Both the position numbers and the translations under genes were made by a program. Shown here piece after piece: positions 18,440 through 26,401 of a stretch of DNA of 64,000 bases. Location: assembly GCA_964472095.1 (NCBI GenBank), contig CAYYIV010000006.1, positions 96,274 through 160,273 of the forward strand, read 5' to 3'. Source of the stretch: Pelagibius sp964472095 (GTDB lineage Bacteria; Pseudomonadota; Alphaproteobacteria; Kiloniellales; Kiloniellaceae). Within the stretch, counting starts at the first letter, position 1. Every line of letters starts with the position of its first letter. The notes beneath the pieces are model-generated. The model made no database searches. It was not told the origin of the DNA and was given only the letters and a program-made list of their open reading frames with translations.

Positions 18440-19432
18440 TTAGTTGGTCTGCTTCTGCAGGCTGCGCAGGTGCCGTCGCCACTTCGCCACGTTTTGGTTG
18501 TGTTCGGCGAGGGTCCTGGCGAAGGCATGTCCCCCGTCCCCCGCGGCCACGAAGTAGAGATACTCGGTGGTCGCCGGATTGACGGCAGCCTCCAGCGCGG
18601 CGCGTCCGGGGTTGGCGATCGGACCCGGCGGCAGGCCGCCGATCTGGTAGGTGTTGTAGGGCGTTGGATCGGCCAGGTCCTGGCGCGTCAGGGAGCGGCC
18701 CAGTGGCGCCTTTCCCCCGGTGATGCCGTAGACCACCGTCGGATCGGACTGCAGGAGCATGCCCTTGCGCAGGCGGTTCACGAAAACGCCGGCGACCAGC
18801 GCCCTTTCGCTGTCGACGCCGGTTTCCTTCTCGACGATGGAAGCGAGGATCAGCGCCTCTTCCGGGCTCTGCAGCGGCAGGTTCTCGGCCCGCTGCTGCC
18901 AAGCCGCGGCCAGCGCCTCGCTCATCGACTGACGCATGCGATCGAGCACCGCATCGCGGTCGTCGCCGCGATGGAAGTGGTAGGTCTCCGGCAGCAGCGC
19001 GCCGTCCGCTGGCACCGTGGCGATCTCGCCGGTCAAGGGCTCCGCCGCCAGCAGCAGAGCGACGACCTCGACGCTGGTGAGGCCTTCCGGCACGGTGAGG
19101 CGGTGCACCACCGTGCGGCCGCTGGCCAGCAGCTCGGCTGCCTCCTTCATCGAGCTGCCGGGCGCAAAAGCATACTCGCCTGCCTTCAGGGCGCGCGCAT
19201 CGGCGAAGAGGCGCACGCCGAAGGCGAAGATGTCGGGATCGGAGATCACGCCGGCCGCCGCCAGGTCGTCGGCAATCGCCACCAGGCCGGCGCCGCGCGG
19301 CACGATGACCACGGCTTCCTGCTGGAGCGGCCCAGTTGCCTCAAACTGCTGCTGAAGATAGAACCACAGGCCGCCGGCGACGACCGCCACGAAGGCAACG
19401 ACAACGGCGGCGATGATGCCCAGTCGCCGCAT
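18440..19432 (-). CDS. mltG: Endolytic murein transglycosylase MltG
   Basis: A 330-residue single-span inner-membrane protein of the YceG/MltG family, thought to cut nascent glycan strands and set their length. The N-terminus is a membrane anchor (LGIIAAVVVAFVAVVAGGLWFYL). A LysM-like region follows (VVIVPRGAGLVAIADDLAAAGVI), then the YceG domain with catalytic Glu in ASIVEKET and the motifs QSDPTVVYGI, YNTYQIGGLPPGPIANPGRAAL and YLYFVA. The start is ATG 19432, or GTG three bases upstream. It begins 12 bp after fabF, extending the fab operon; fab-mltG linkage is common. Confidence 0.95.
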   Translation of the reverse strand: MRRLGIIAAVVVAFVAVVAGGLWFYLQQQFEATGPLQQEAVVIVPRGAGLVAIADDLAAAGVISDPDIFAFGVRLFADARALKAGEYAFAPGSSMKEAAELLASGRTVVHRLTVPEGLTSVEVVALLLAAEPLTGEIATVPADGALLPETYHFHRGDDRDAVLDRMRQSMSEALAAAWQQRAENLPLQSPEEALILASIVEKETGVDSERALVAGVFVNRLRKGMLLQSDPTVVYGITGGKAPLGRSLTRQDLADPTPYNTYQIGGLPPGPIANPGRAALEAAVNPATTEYLYFVAAGDGGHAFARTLAEHNQNVAKWRRHLRSLQKQTN

Positions 19433-19444
19433 CACGCGAGGCCG

Positions 19445-20710
19445 CTATTGATACTCGGCCAGGATGACGCTGGCATTGGTGCCGCCGAAGCCGAAGGAAT
19501 TGGACAGCGCACGGCGCACCGGACGCTCCTTGGCCACATGGGGGGTCAGATCGATGTCAGCGCAGCTCGGCGAGGGATTGTCGAGATTGAGTGTCGGCGG
19601 CACCACGTTGTCGCGGATTGCCAGGATCGAGAAGATCGCCTCGACCGCGCCGGCCGCGCCCAGCAGGTGGCCGATCGCCGACTTGGTGGACGACATCGAG
19701 ACGTCCTTCACAGCGTCGCCGAACAGACGGCGCACCGCCCCGACCTCGATCTCGTCGCCCAGCGGCGTCGAGGTGCCGTGTGCGTTGATGTAATCGATGT
19801 CGCTCGGGTCAAGGCCGGCCCGCTTCAACGCCGATTGCATGGCCCGGAAGCCGCCGTTGCCGTCTTCCGGCGGGGCGGTGATGTGGTGCGCATCGCCTGA
19901 AAGGCCATAGCCGACCACCTCGGCATAGATGGTCGCACCGCGTGCCTTGGCGTGCTCGAGTTCCTCGAGCACCACCACGCCGGCGCCCTCGCCCATGACG
20001 AAGCCGTCACGGTCCGCATCCCAGGGCCGCGATCCGCGCTCCGGCGTATCGTTGAACTTGGTCGACAGTGCCCGCGAGGCCGAAAAGCCGGCAATGCCGA
20101 TGCGGCAGACCGCCGCTTCCGCGCCGCCGGCCACCATGACGTCGGCATCGTCCAGCATGATCAGCCGGGCCGCGTCGCCGATCGCATGGGCGCCGGTCGA
20201 GCAGGCCGTCACCACCGCATGGTTCGGCCCCTTGAAGCCGAAGCGGATGGAGACCTGTCCGGAGACCAGGTTGATCAGGGCGGCCGGGATGAAGAAGGGC
20301 GACAGGCGCCGCGGCCCGCGCTCATGCACGGTGACGGAGCCGTCGAAGATGGTCTCCAGCCCGCCGATGCCGGAGCCGATCATCACGCCGGTGCGCCAGC
20401 GGTCTTCGTCCGAGCCAGGGGTCCAGCCGGAATCCTCGATGGCCTGCTGTGCCGCTGCCATGCCGAAAATGATGAAGCGGTCGAGCTTGCGCTGGTCGCG
20501 CGGCTCGAGATAGTCGTCGGCGTTGAACAGGCCCTGGGAGGAATCTCCAAGCGGCACCTGGCCGGCGATCTTCGCCGGCAGGTCGGAGACATCGAAGCTC
20601 TGGATGCTGCGCAGGCCGGATTGGCCGTTGATTAGGCGATCCCAGACATGGCTGACCCCGCTTCCCAACGGCGTCACCAGCCCCAATCCTGTAACGACAA
20701 CCCGTCTCAT
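19445..20710 (-). CDS. fabF: 3-oxoacyl-[ACP] synthase II
   Basis: A 421-residue condensing enzyme of type II fatty-acid elongation. It carries the catalytic triad motifs: Cys in VVTACSTGAHAIG, first His in YINAHGTSTPLGDEIEV, second His in STKSAIGHLLGAAG. The N-terminus RRVVVTGLGLVTPLGSG and C-terminal NSFGFGGTNASVIL are typical KAS II. It condenses malonyl-ACP with acyl-ACP and is responsible for temperature-sensitive chain extension in E. coli. It lies 81 bp downstream of acpP and just upstream of mltG. Confidence 0.97.
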   Translation of the reverse strand: MRRVVVTGLGLVTPLGSGVSHVWDRLINGQSGLRSIQSFDVSDLPAKIAGQVPLGDSSQGLFNADDYLEPRDQRKLDRFIIFGMAAAQQAIEDSGWTPGSDEDRWRTGVMIGSGIGGLETIFDGSVTVHERGPRRLSPFFIPAALINLVSGQVSIRFGFKGPNHAVVTACSTGAHAIGDAARLIMLDDADVMVAGGAEAAVCRIGIAGFSASRALSTKFNDTPERGSRPWDADRDGFVMGEGAGVVVLEELEHAKARGATIYAEVVGYGLSGDAHHITAPPEDGNGGFRAMQSALKRAGLDPSDIDYINAHGTSTPLGDEIEVGAVRRLFGDAVKDVSMSSTKSAIGHLLGAAGAVEAIFSILAIRDNVVPPTLNLDNPSPSCADIDLTPHVAKERPVRRALSNSFGFGGTNASVILAEYQ

Positions 20711-20791
20711 ACTGCAAGCGGCCTTTGTGCGGCGAAGTGCAAGGGTGGCAACTCAGGCGCTAGCCACGCCTCTGCCGCAATCGCCGTCGGC

Positions 20792-21028
20792 TCAGGAGTG
20801 TTCCTGAATAAAGGTGATCGCATCCTTGACGGTGACGATCTTCTCCGCCGCATCGTCGGGAATCTCGCAGCCGAACTCTTCTTCGAAAGCCATCACCAGC
20901 TCCACCGTGTCCAGGCTGTCGGCGCCCAGATCGTCGATGAAACTCGCGGTCTCGGTAACTTTTGCATCATCGACGCCCAGATGCTCGACGACGATCTTCT
21001 TCACGCGCTCGGCTATGTCGTTGCTCAT
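20792..21028 (-). CDS. acpP: Acyl carrier protein
   Basis: A 78-residue acidic protein with the phosphopantetheine attachment site Ser38 in DLGADSLDTVELVMAFEEEF. It carries the growing acyl chain through the fatty-acid synthase reactions and also supplies lipid A synthesis. Length and motif are standard. It probably has its own promoter in the 163-bp gap upstream, consistent with the high expression ACP needs, in addition to read-through from fabD-fabG. Confidence 0.98.
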   Translation of the reverse strand: MSNDIAERVKKIVVEHLGVDDAKVTETASFIDDLGADSLDTVELVMAFEEEFGCEIPDDAAEKIVTVKDAITFIQEHS

Positions 21029-21084
21029 AAGAATTAGCCCTCAGGTTCTTCGGTGCTTCTTGGCGGAAGCAGATACCGTCAAAA

Positions 21085-21112
21085 TAAATAGCTGCCCTGC
21101 CGTTTTGCGCAA
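21085..21112 (-). promoter_or_regulatory. Candidate acpP promoter
   Basis: On the minus strand TTGCGC (21112-21107), a 16-bp spacer and TATTTA (21090-21085), about 57 bp before the acpP start. Consensus match only. Confidence 0.4.
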
Positions 21113-21191
21113 GGCGCCGCCTCATATCACAGTTCTTGAAGATTTGCCAACGCCCTACAGACGCCTAGTCGACGTGGCTCCCCCGCAGCCT

Positions 21192-21929
21192 TCATATCAT
21201 GGCCATTCCGCCATTTACATGCAAGGTTTGGCCGGTCACGTAGGCCGCCTCCTGGCTCGCCAGGTAGATCACAGCCGATGAGATTTCGTCTGGGTTTCCA
21301 AGACGTTGCATCGGGATAGCCGTGAGGATGCGGGCGCGCTGCTGCTCGTTCAGCGCGTCGGTCATGGCGGTTTCGATCATGCCCGGCGCCACACAGTTCA
21401 AAGTGATGCCGCGAGTCGCGACTTCCTGGGCCAGCGACTTGGTCATGCCGATCAGGCCGGCCTTGGAGGCGGCGTAGTTCGCCTGGCCCGGATTCCCTGT
21501 CACCCCGACGATGGAGGTGATGCCGATGACGCGGCCCCAGCGGCGCTTCATCATGCCCTTCAGGGCCGCTCGCGTCAGGCGGAAGGCTGCCGTCAAGTTC
21601 ACGTCGAGGACCTGCTGCCAGTCCTCGTCCTTCATGCGCAAGGCCAGGCCGTCGCGCGTCAGGCCCGCGTTGTTGACCAGGATGTCGAGCTGGCCGGCCT
21701 CTGACTCGACCCGCCCGACAAGGGCATCGGTCTCTGCCGGGTCGCTCAGGTTGCAGGCCATGACCTGCGCCCGCCCGCCCAGTTCGCCGGCCAGCGCCTC
21801 GAGCGCTTCGGCCCGGGTGCCGCTCAGGACCACCGTTGCGCCCTGGCCGTGCAGGCGGCGGGCGATGGACCCGCCGATGCCGCCGGAAGCACCGGTGACC
21901 AAGGCAATCTTTCCAGTCAAATCAAACAT
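21192..21929 (-). CDS. fabG: 3-oxoacyl-[ACP] reductase
   Basis: A 245-residue SDR that reduces beta-ketoacyl-ACP with NADPH. Motifs: TGASGGIGGSIA, NNAGLTRDGLALRM (the RDG-L pattern is FabG-specific), TSIVGVTGNPGQANYAASKAGLIGMTK (catalytic Ser, Tyr, Lys) and the C-terminal YVTGQTLHVNGGMAMI. The ATG at 21929 is preceded by GGAGAC at about 7 nt; an adjacent upstream TTG is less likely. It sits between fabD and acpP in the usual fab order. Confidence 0.97.
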   Translation of the reverse strand: MFDLTGKIALVTGASGGIGGSIARRLHGQGATVVLSGTRAEALEALAGELGGRAQVMACNLSDPAETDALVGRVESEAGQLDILVNNAGLTRDGLALRMKDEDWQQVLDVNLTAAFRLTRAALKGMMKRRWGRVIGITSIVGVTGNPGQANYAASKAGLIGMTKSLAQEVATRGITLNCVAPGMIETAMTDALNEQQRARILTAIPMQRLGNPDEISSAVIYLASQEAAYVTGQTLHVNGGMAMI

Positions 21930-22003
21930 CAAGACGTCTCCACGACGATAGAACTTGAAGCTGCCCCCAGCGCCGCGGGGGACCTGTCTGCCGGGCCCGC
22001 GCG

Positions 22004-22969
22004 CTAGAGCTGCGCGAGGACGGCTTCGACCTCCTGCGGCGTCTCCACGCCCTGGGCCGCCAGCGCGCGATCGATCCGCTTGTTGAGCCCCGTCAGCACC
22101 TTGCCGGCGCCCAGCTCGATCACCGTCTCGACGCCCTGAGCGGCCATGTAGGCGACGCTTTCGCGCCAGCGCACCATGCCGGTGACCTGCTCCACCAGCT
22201 TGCGGCGGATCTCATCCGGATCGCTCAGCTGGCTGGCGGTCACGTTGGCGACCAGCGGCACCTCCGGCATCGCCACGGCGACGGCGGCCAGCGCTTCGGC
22301 CATGACGTCGGCGGCCGGTGCCATGAGGCTGCAATGGAAGGGCGCACTGACCGGCAGCAGGACCGCCCGCTTGGCGCCCTTGGTCTTGGCAAGCTCGCAG
22401 GCCCGCTCGACGGCGGCGGCATGTCCGCTGATCACCACCTGGCCCGGGGCGTTGTCGTTGGCTGCCGCGCAGACCTGCCCTCCGATCGCTTCGGCAGCGA
22501 GCGCCTGGACCGCCTCGGCAGCGACCGCTTGGGCCACCTCCAGGTCGAGACCGAGCAGCGCCGCCATGGCCCCCTCGCCGACCGGCACGGCCTCCTGCAT
22601 GGCCTGGCCGCGGCGCCGCAACAGCCGCGCCGCATCGGCGACCTGCAGGCTGCCGGCGGCCGCCAGAGCGGAATATTCTCCTAGAGAGTGTCCGGCAACG
22701 AAGGCCGCCTTGTCCACCAGACGCAGTTTGCCCTCGCGCTCCAGCACCCGCACCACCGCCATGCTGACCGCCATGAGGGCCGGCTGGGCATTCGCGGTCA
22801 GCCGCAGTTCCTCCTCGGGCCCCTGGAACATCAGGCGGGAGAGCGTCTGGCCCAGGGCGTCGTCCACCTCCTCGAAGGTGTGGCGGGCGACCGGGAAGGC
22901 CTCGGCCAGCACCTGGCCCATGCCGACGGCCTGGGACCCCTGCCCCGGAAACACAAATGCCAGGCTCAT
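22004..22969 (-). CDS. fabD: Malonyl-CoA:ACP transacylase
   Basis: A 321-residue enzyme that loads malonyl groups onto ACP. It starts with FVFPGQGSQAVGMG and has the nucleophile Ser95 in AGHSLGEYSAL, the arginine region PALMAVSMAVVR and the His-containing PVSAPFHCSLM. The start ATG 22969 is chosen over one three codons upstream because CGGAG lies at normal spacing and MSLAFVFPGQG is the family N-terminus. It is the first gene of fabD-fabG-acpP-fabF-mltG and divergent from rpsF. Confidence 0.97.
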   Translation of the reverse strand: MSLAFVFPGQGSQAVGMGQVLAEAFPVARHTFEEVDDALGQTLSRLMFQGPEEELRLTANAQPALMAVSMAVVRVLEREGKLRLVDKAAFVAGHSLGEYSALAAAGSLQVADAARLLRRRGQAMQEAVPVGEGAMAALLGLDLEVAQAVAAEAVQALAAEAIGGQVCAAANDNAPGQVVISGHAAAVERACELAKTKGAKRAVLLPVSAPFHCSLMAPAADVMAEALAAVAVAMPEVPLVANVTASQLSDPDEIRRKLVEQVTGMVRWRESVAYMAAQGVETVIELGAGKVLTGLNKRIDRALAAQGVETPQEVEAVLAQL

Positions 22970-23125
22970 GAAAGGCAACTCCGCGAGAAACGAGATTGGC
23001 GAAGAAAACGCGGCTCAGACATAGCCACACAGCCTTGCCTGTCAAGCCAGATCGGCGCCCAAAGGCTGGCAGTCCGGGGCCTTCCTTGGTAAACAAGGGC
23101 GCTGCCGCAAGGCGCCGCTTCAGCC

Positions 23126-23153
23126 TTGCACCACCCCCCACAAAGTGTATAGT
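23126..23153 (+). promoter_or_regulatory. Promoter of the rpsF-rpsR-rplI operon
   Basis: TTGCAC (23126-23131), a 16-bp spacer, TATAGT (23148-23153), about 150 bp before rpsF. Good consensus match upstream of a ribosomal protein operon. Confidence 0.6.
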
Positions 23154-23220
23154 CCCGCGGCTTTGCGGCCTTGAGGGGGCTTTGCCTCCCGACAAGGGCA
23201 AGAACGCGAGGCACTCCTTG

Positions 23221-23253
23221 CCGGCCCCGCTTGAGGGGTTCGGCTAGGGCCGG
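23221..23253 (+). promoter_or_regulatory. Leader hairpin upstream of rpsF, possible S6:S18 autoregulatory site
   Basis: CCGGCCC (23221-23227) pairs with GGGCCGG (23247-23253) around a 19-nt loop that contains further partial pairing. Many bacteria repress rpsF operons by S6:S18 binding to a leader hairpin. I cannot confirm the conserved CCG internal loop of that RNA here, so the assignment is tentative. Confidence 0.3.
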
Positions 23254-23305
23254 GCAGCTCGGCTTCGCTCAGCGCCGGTCCACGAACAGCCAGAGGGAGT
23301 ACATC

Positions 23306-23809
23306 ATGGCTTTCTACGAGTGCGTGCTCATTGCACGCCAGGACGTCGCCACATCGCAGGTCGAAAACCTGGTGGCGGAATTCACCAAGATCCTCGAAGA
23401 CAACGGCGGCCGCATGGCCGGGTCCGAGTACTGGGGCCTGCGCACGCTCGCCTACCGGATCAAGAAGAACCGCAAGGGTCACTACGTGATGCTGCGCGTC
23501 GACTCGCCGGCGGCGGCGATGCAGGAGCTGGAGCGCCTCTTGCGCCTCAACGACGATGTCATCCGCTACCTGACGGTGCGCACCGAGACGCTGGAGGAAG
23601 GCCCCTCCATCGTCATGCAGGCGCGCAACAGCCGCGACGAGCGCGGCGATCGCGGTGATCGTGGCGGGCGCGGTGACCGGGGCGATCGGGGTGACCGCCG
23701 CGGTGGTCGCGACTTCGGTCGGGACGGCGGTCGCGACGGGGGCCGTCCACGCCCTCCGCGTGACGCCGACAGCGAGACAACAACCGCCAGTGAAGGAGCC
23801 GCAGAATGA
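23306..23809 (+). CDS. rpsF: 30S ribosomal protein S6 with an Arg/Gly/Asp-rich C-terminal tail
   Basis: A 167-residue protein. Residues 1-100 are the S6 fold: FYECVLIARQDV, GLRTLAYRIKKNRKGHYVMLR and VIRYLTVRTETLEEGPS. Residues about 108-150 form a low-complexity tail of RGD, RGG and GRD repeats, followed by an acidic/Ser/Thr end. S6 binds S18 on the 30S platform. The ATG at 23306 follows AGAGGGAGT. It overlaps rpsR by ATGA, coupling the two partner proteins. Similar tails are known from related Alphaproteobacteria; their function is not established and an RNA-binding role is inference. Confidence 0.96.
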   Translation: MAFYECVLIARQDVATSQVENLVAEFTKILEDNGGRMAGSEYWGLRTLAYRIKKNRKGHYVMLRVDSPAAAMQELERLLRLNDDVIRYLTVRTETLEEGPSIVMQARNSRDERGDRGDRGGRGDRGDRGDRRGGRDFGRDGGRDGGRPRPPRDADSETTTASEGAAE

Positions 23810-24060
23810 GCGTTCAAGTCGTCGGCGGCGGCGGTGGCCGTCGCCCGTTCTTCCGTCGCCGCAAGAGCTGCCCGTTCTCCGGGCCGAAGGCGCAGACGAT
23901 CGACTACAAGGACACGCGTCTGCTGCTGCGCTTCGTTTCCGAGCGCGGCAAGATCGTGCCGAGCCGTATCACCGCCGTGTCGTCCAAGAAGCAACGCGAA
24001 CTGGCGCGCGCCATCAAGCGTGCACGCTTTCTTGCGCTGCTTCCCTATGTCCTCAAGTAA
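23806..24060 (+). CDS. rpsR: 30S ribosomal protein S18
   Basis: An 84-residue basic protein. It contains RRPFFRRRKSCPFSG, the core IDYKDTRLLLRFVSERGKIVPSRITAVSSKKQRELARAIKRARFLALLPY and a short end. S18 packs against S6 in the central domain of the 30S subunit. It is coupled to rpsF by an ATGA overlap. One Cys remains in KSCPFSG, the site that forms part of a zinc motif in the C+ forms of S18 in some bacteria; a full metal site is not evident. Confidence 0.97.
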   Translation: MSVQVVGGGGGRRPFFRRRKSCPFSGPKAQTIDYKDTRLLLRFVSERGKIVPSRITAVSSKKQRELARAIKRARFLALLPYVLK

Positions 24061-24084
24061 GCGGCCAAGCGGGAGAACAATCAG

Positions 24085-24693
24085 ATGCAAGTGATCCTGA
24101 TGCAGCGCATCGAGAAGCTTGGGCAGATGGGCGACATCGTGTCGGTCAAGCCGGGCTTCGCGCGCAACTACCTCTTGCCGCAGAAGAAAGCCATGCGGGC
24201 GACCAAGGAAAACCTCGCCCGCTTCGAGACGCAGCGTACGCATCTCGAGGCCGAGAACCTGAAGCACCGCGGGGAAGCCGAGCGGGTCGCCAAGGATCTC
24301 GACGGCATGTCCGTCATCCTCATCCGCCAGGCGGGTGAGAGCGGCCAGCTCTACGGCTCGGTCAACGGCCGCGACATTGCCGAGGCGGTGACCGCCAAGG
24401 GCGTCACCGTGACGCGCGGCCAGGTCGACCTCGGCGCGGTGATCAAGATGCTCGGCATGCACAAGGTGCGCGTCCGGCTCCACCCGGAGGTCGCCGTCAC
24501 CGTGACCACCAACGTGGCGCGTTCCGAAGAGGAAGCGAAGATCCAGCAGGAAAGCGGCCGCGTGGTGAGCGCCGAGGATCTGCGCGAGGCCGAGGAGGCT
24601 GCCGAAGCCGAACTGGAGGCCGTGGTCGAAGCGGCCGCCGAGTCGGCCGAAGGCGACTCGGCCGCGGAAAGCGACGAGACGAAGCAGGACTAA
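24085..24693 (+). CDS. rplI: 50S ribosomal protein L9 with an acidic C-terminal extension
   Basis: A 202-residue protein against about 149 in E. coli. The N-terminal domain (QVILMQRIEKLGQMGDIVSVKPGFARNYLLP) and connecting helix are standard, followed by the C-domain (QLYGSVNGRDIAEAV, HKVRVRLHPEVAVTVTTNVARSEEEA). The last 50 residues are Glu/Ala-rich and probably disordered, a usual alphaproteobacterial extension. L9 stabilises the L1 stalk base and influences frameshifting. It is third in rpsF-rpsR-rplI, closed by a strong terminator. Confidence 0.97.
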   Translation: MQVILMQRIEKLGQMGDIVSVKPGFARNYLLPQKKAMRATKENLARFETQRTHLEAENLKHRGEAERVAKDLDGMSVILIRQAGESGQLYGSVNGRDIAEAVTAKGVTVTRGQVDLGAVIKMLGMHKVRVRLHPEVAVTVTTNVARSEEEAKIQQESGRVVSAEDLREAEEAAEAELEAVVEAAAESAEGDSAAESDETKQD

Positions 24694-24725
24694 GGTCTCC
24701 GCGACTTTTTTCCTGGCGGAAAGCG

Positions 24726-24757
24726 ACGGCGGCTCCCCTGGCGGGAGCCGCCGTTTT
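24726..24757 (+). terminator. Rho-independent terminator of the rpsF operon
   Basis: A 12-bp G+C-rich stem (24726-24737 with 24743-24754) with a 5-nt loop, followed by a TTTT run, 32 bp past the rplI stop. Confidence 0.9.
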
Positions 24758-24880
24758 CCTTGGGTCATCCGCTGTCAAGAGGAGCGACCCTGCGCTTATC
24801 CCCGATGTCCCCTTTACCCACACCGCTTGCAGCCAACCGGAAAGGTTGCTCCGGCGGCGCATCTGCTGTTCTTTGAAGCA

Positions 24881-26401
24881 ATGGAATCGACGCAGCCCAA
24901 TCTCACCCATCTGCATGGCGGCCCATCCGGCGGCGATCACCTGCGCCTGCCGCCATCGAACGACGAGGCGGAGCAGGCGCTGCTCGGCGCCATCCTCGCC
25001 AACAACGCCGCCTACGAGAAGGTCTCCGACTTCCTGCGGGCGGAGCACTTTGCCGACGGCGTGCACGCGCGCATTTTCGAGGCCTGCGGCAAGCTGATCG
25101 AGCGCGGCCAGATCGCCAACGCGATCCAGCTGAAGAACCTCTTCGAGCAGGAGAGCGCGCTGACCGAGGTCGGCGGCGCACAGTACCTGGCGCAGCTGCA
25201 GTCGAGCTACGTCACCATCATCAACGCCGCCGACTACGGCAAGACCATTCACGACCTCTACCTGCGCCGCCAGCTCATTGCGCTCGGCGAGGACATGGTC
25301 AACGACGCCTTCGACCACGACCTCGACGTCGACGCCAGCCAGCAGATCGAGGTGTCCGAGGACCGGCTCTACAAGCTGGCCGAAATCGGCCAGACCGAAG
25401 GCGGCCTCAGCCCCTTCCGCTCGGCGGTGCTGGAATCGCTCCACATGACCGAAGCGGCCATGAAGCGCGACGGCCTGTCCGGCGTGTCGACCGGCCTCAC
25501 CGATCTCGACAAGCTGCTCGGCGGCCTGCATCGCTCCGACCTCATCATCCTCGCCGCCCGCCCTTCCATGGGCAAGACGGCGCTGGCCACCAACATCGCC
25601 TTCAACGTGGCCGCGGCAACCCGCGCCGAGAAGGACGCCGAGGGCAATCCCGTCGAGCAGCGCCAGCCGGTCGCCTTCTTCTCGCTGGAAATGTCGGCCG
25701 AGCAGCTCGCCTCCCGCGTCATCGCGGAGCGCACCGGCGTGCGCTCCGATTCCATGCGCCGCGGCGATATCCACGACGAGGAGTTCGACAAGATCTTCGA
25801 GGCCAGCCGTGAGCTGTCCGAACTGCCGCTCTTCGTCGACGACACCCCGGCGCTTTCGGTGAGCCAGGTGCGCACCCGCGCCCGGCGCCTGAAGCGCCAG
25901 CATGGCCTCAGCATGATCGTCGTCGACTACCTGCAGCTGATGCAGCCACCGGCCGGCAAGCGCAGCGACAACCGTGTGCAGGAGGTTTCGGAGATCACCC
26001 GCGGCCTCAAGGCCCTGGCCAAGGACCTCGACGTGCCGGTAATCGCCCTCTCGCAGCTCTCGCGCGCCGTCGAGCAGCGCGAGGACAAGCACCCGCAGCT
26101 CGCCGATCTGCGCGAATCCGGCTCGATCGAGCAGGACGCCGATATCGTCATGTTCATCTACCGCGAGCAGTACTACGCCGAGCGCGCCGAGCCGACCCAG
26201 CGCGACGGCGAGGACGACAACAAGTTCCACGAGCGCCTGGAACGCTGGAAGGAGCGTTGCGAGCGCGCCTACGGCAAGGCCGAGATCATCGTCGCCAAGC
26301 AGCGCCACGGCCCGATCGGCTCGCGTGAGTTCGCCTTCGACGGCGACACCACGCGCTTCAGCGACCTCGTCTCCGATGACCACCTCCCCGACCGCTACTG
26401 A
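24881..26401 (+). CDS. dnaB: Replicative DNA helicase
   Basis: A 506-residue hexameric helicase that unwinds DNA at the fork. The N-terminal domain (SNDEAEQALLGAILANNAAYEKV) is the primase-interacting head. The RecA-like C-domain has Walker A ILAARPSMGKTALATNIA, H2 Walker B MIVVDYLQLM, DLRESGSIEQDADIVMFIYRE and the arginine-finger region IIVAKQRHGPIG. The ATG at 24881 is preferred to an in-frame TTG at 24827, although its ribosome binding site is weak. No intein is present. Its end overlaps alr by 26 bp. Confidence 0.96.
   Translation: MESTQPNLTHLHGGPSGGDHLRLPPSNDEAEQALLGAILANNAAYEKVSDFLRAEHFADGVHARIFEACGKLIERGQIANAIQLKNLFEQESALTEVGGAQYLAQLQSSYVTIINAADYGKTIHDLYLRRQLIALGEDMVNDAFDHDLDVDASQQIEVSEDRLYKLAEIGQTEGGLSPFRSAVLESLHMTEAAMKRDGLSGVSTGLTDLDKLLGGLHRSDLIILAARPSMGKTALATNIAFNVAAATRAEKDAEGNPVEQRQPVAFFSLEMSAEQLASRVIAERTGVRSDSMRRGDIHDEEFDKIFEASRELSELPLFVDDTPALSVSQVRTRARRLKRQHGLSMIVVDYLQLMQPPAGKRSDNRVQEVSEITRGLKALAKDLDVPVIALSQLSRAVEQREDKHPQLADLRESGSIEQDADIVMFIYREQYYAERAEPTQRDGEDDNKFHERLERWKERCERAYGKAEIIVAKQRHGPIGSREFAFDGDTTRFSDLVSDDHLPDRY

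Larger units (their letters stand above)
22970..23305. other. 336-bp divergent region fabD / rpsF, with the rpsF leader
   Basis: It contains the rpsF promoter (23126-23153) and about 145 nt of untranslated leader before the rpsF ATG. The fabD side (22970-23100) must hold the fabD promoter, but I see no clear -35/-10 pair. The leader is rich in inverted repeats, the most obvious at 23221-23253. Confidence 0.5.

Noticed and set aside
23627..23758. Repetitive tract in rpsF as a possible CRISPR or mobile repeat
   Set aside because: It is in frame with S6 and encodes an Arg/Gly/Asp tail; there are no spacers and no fixed repeat unit.
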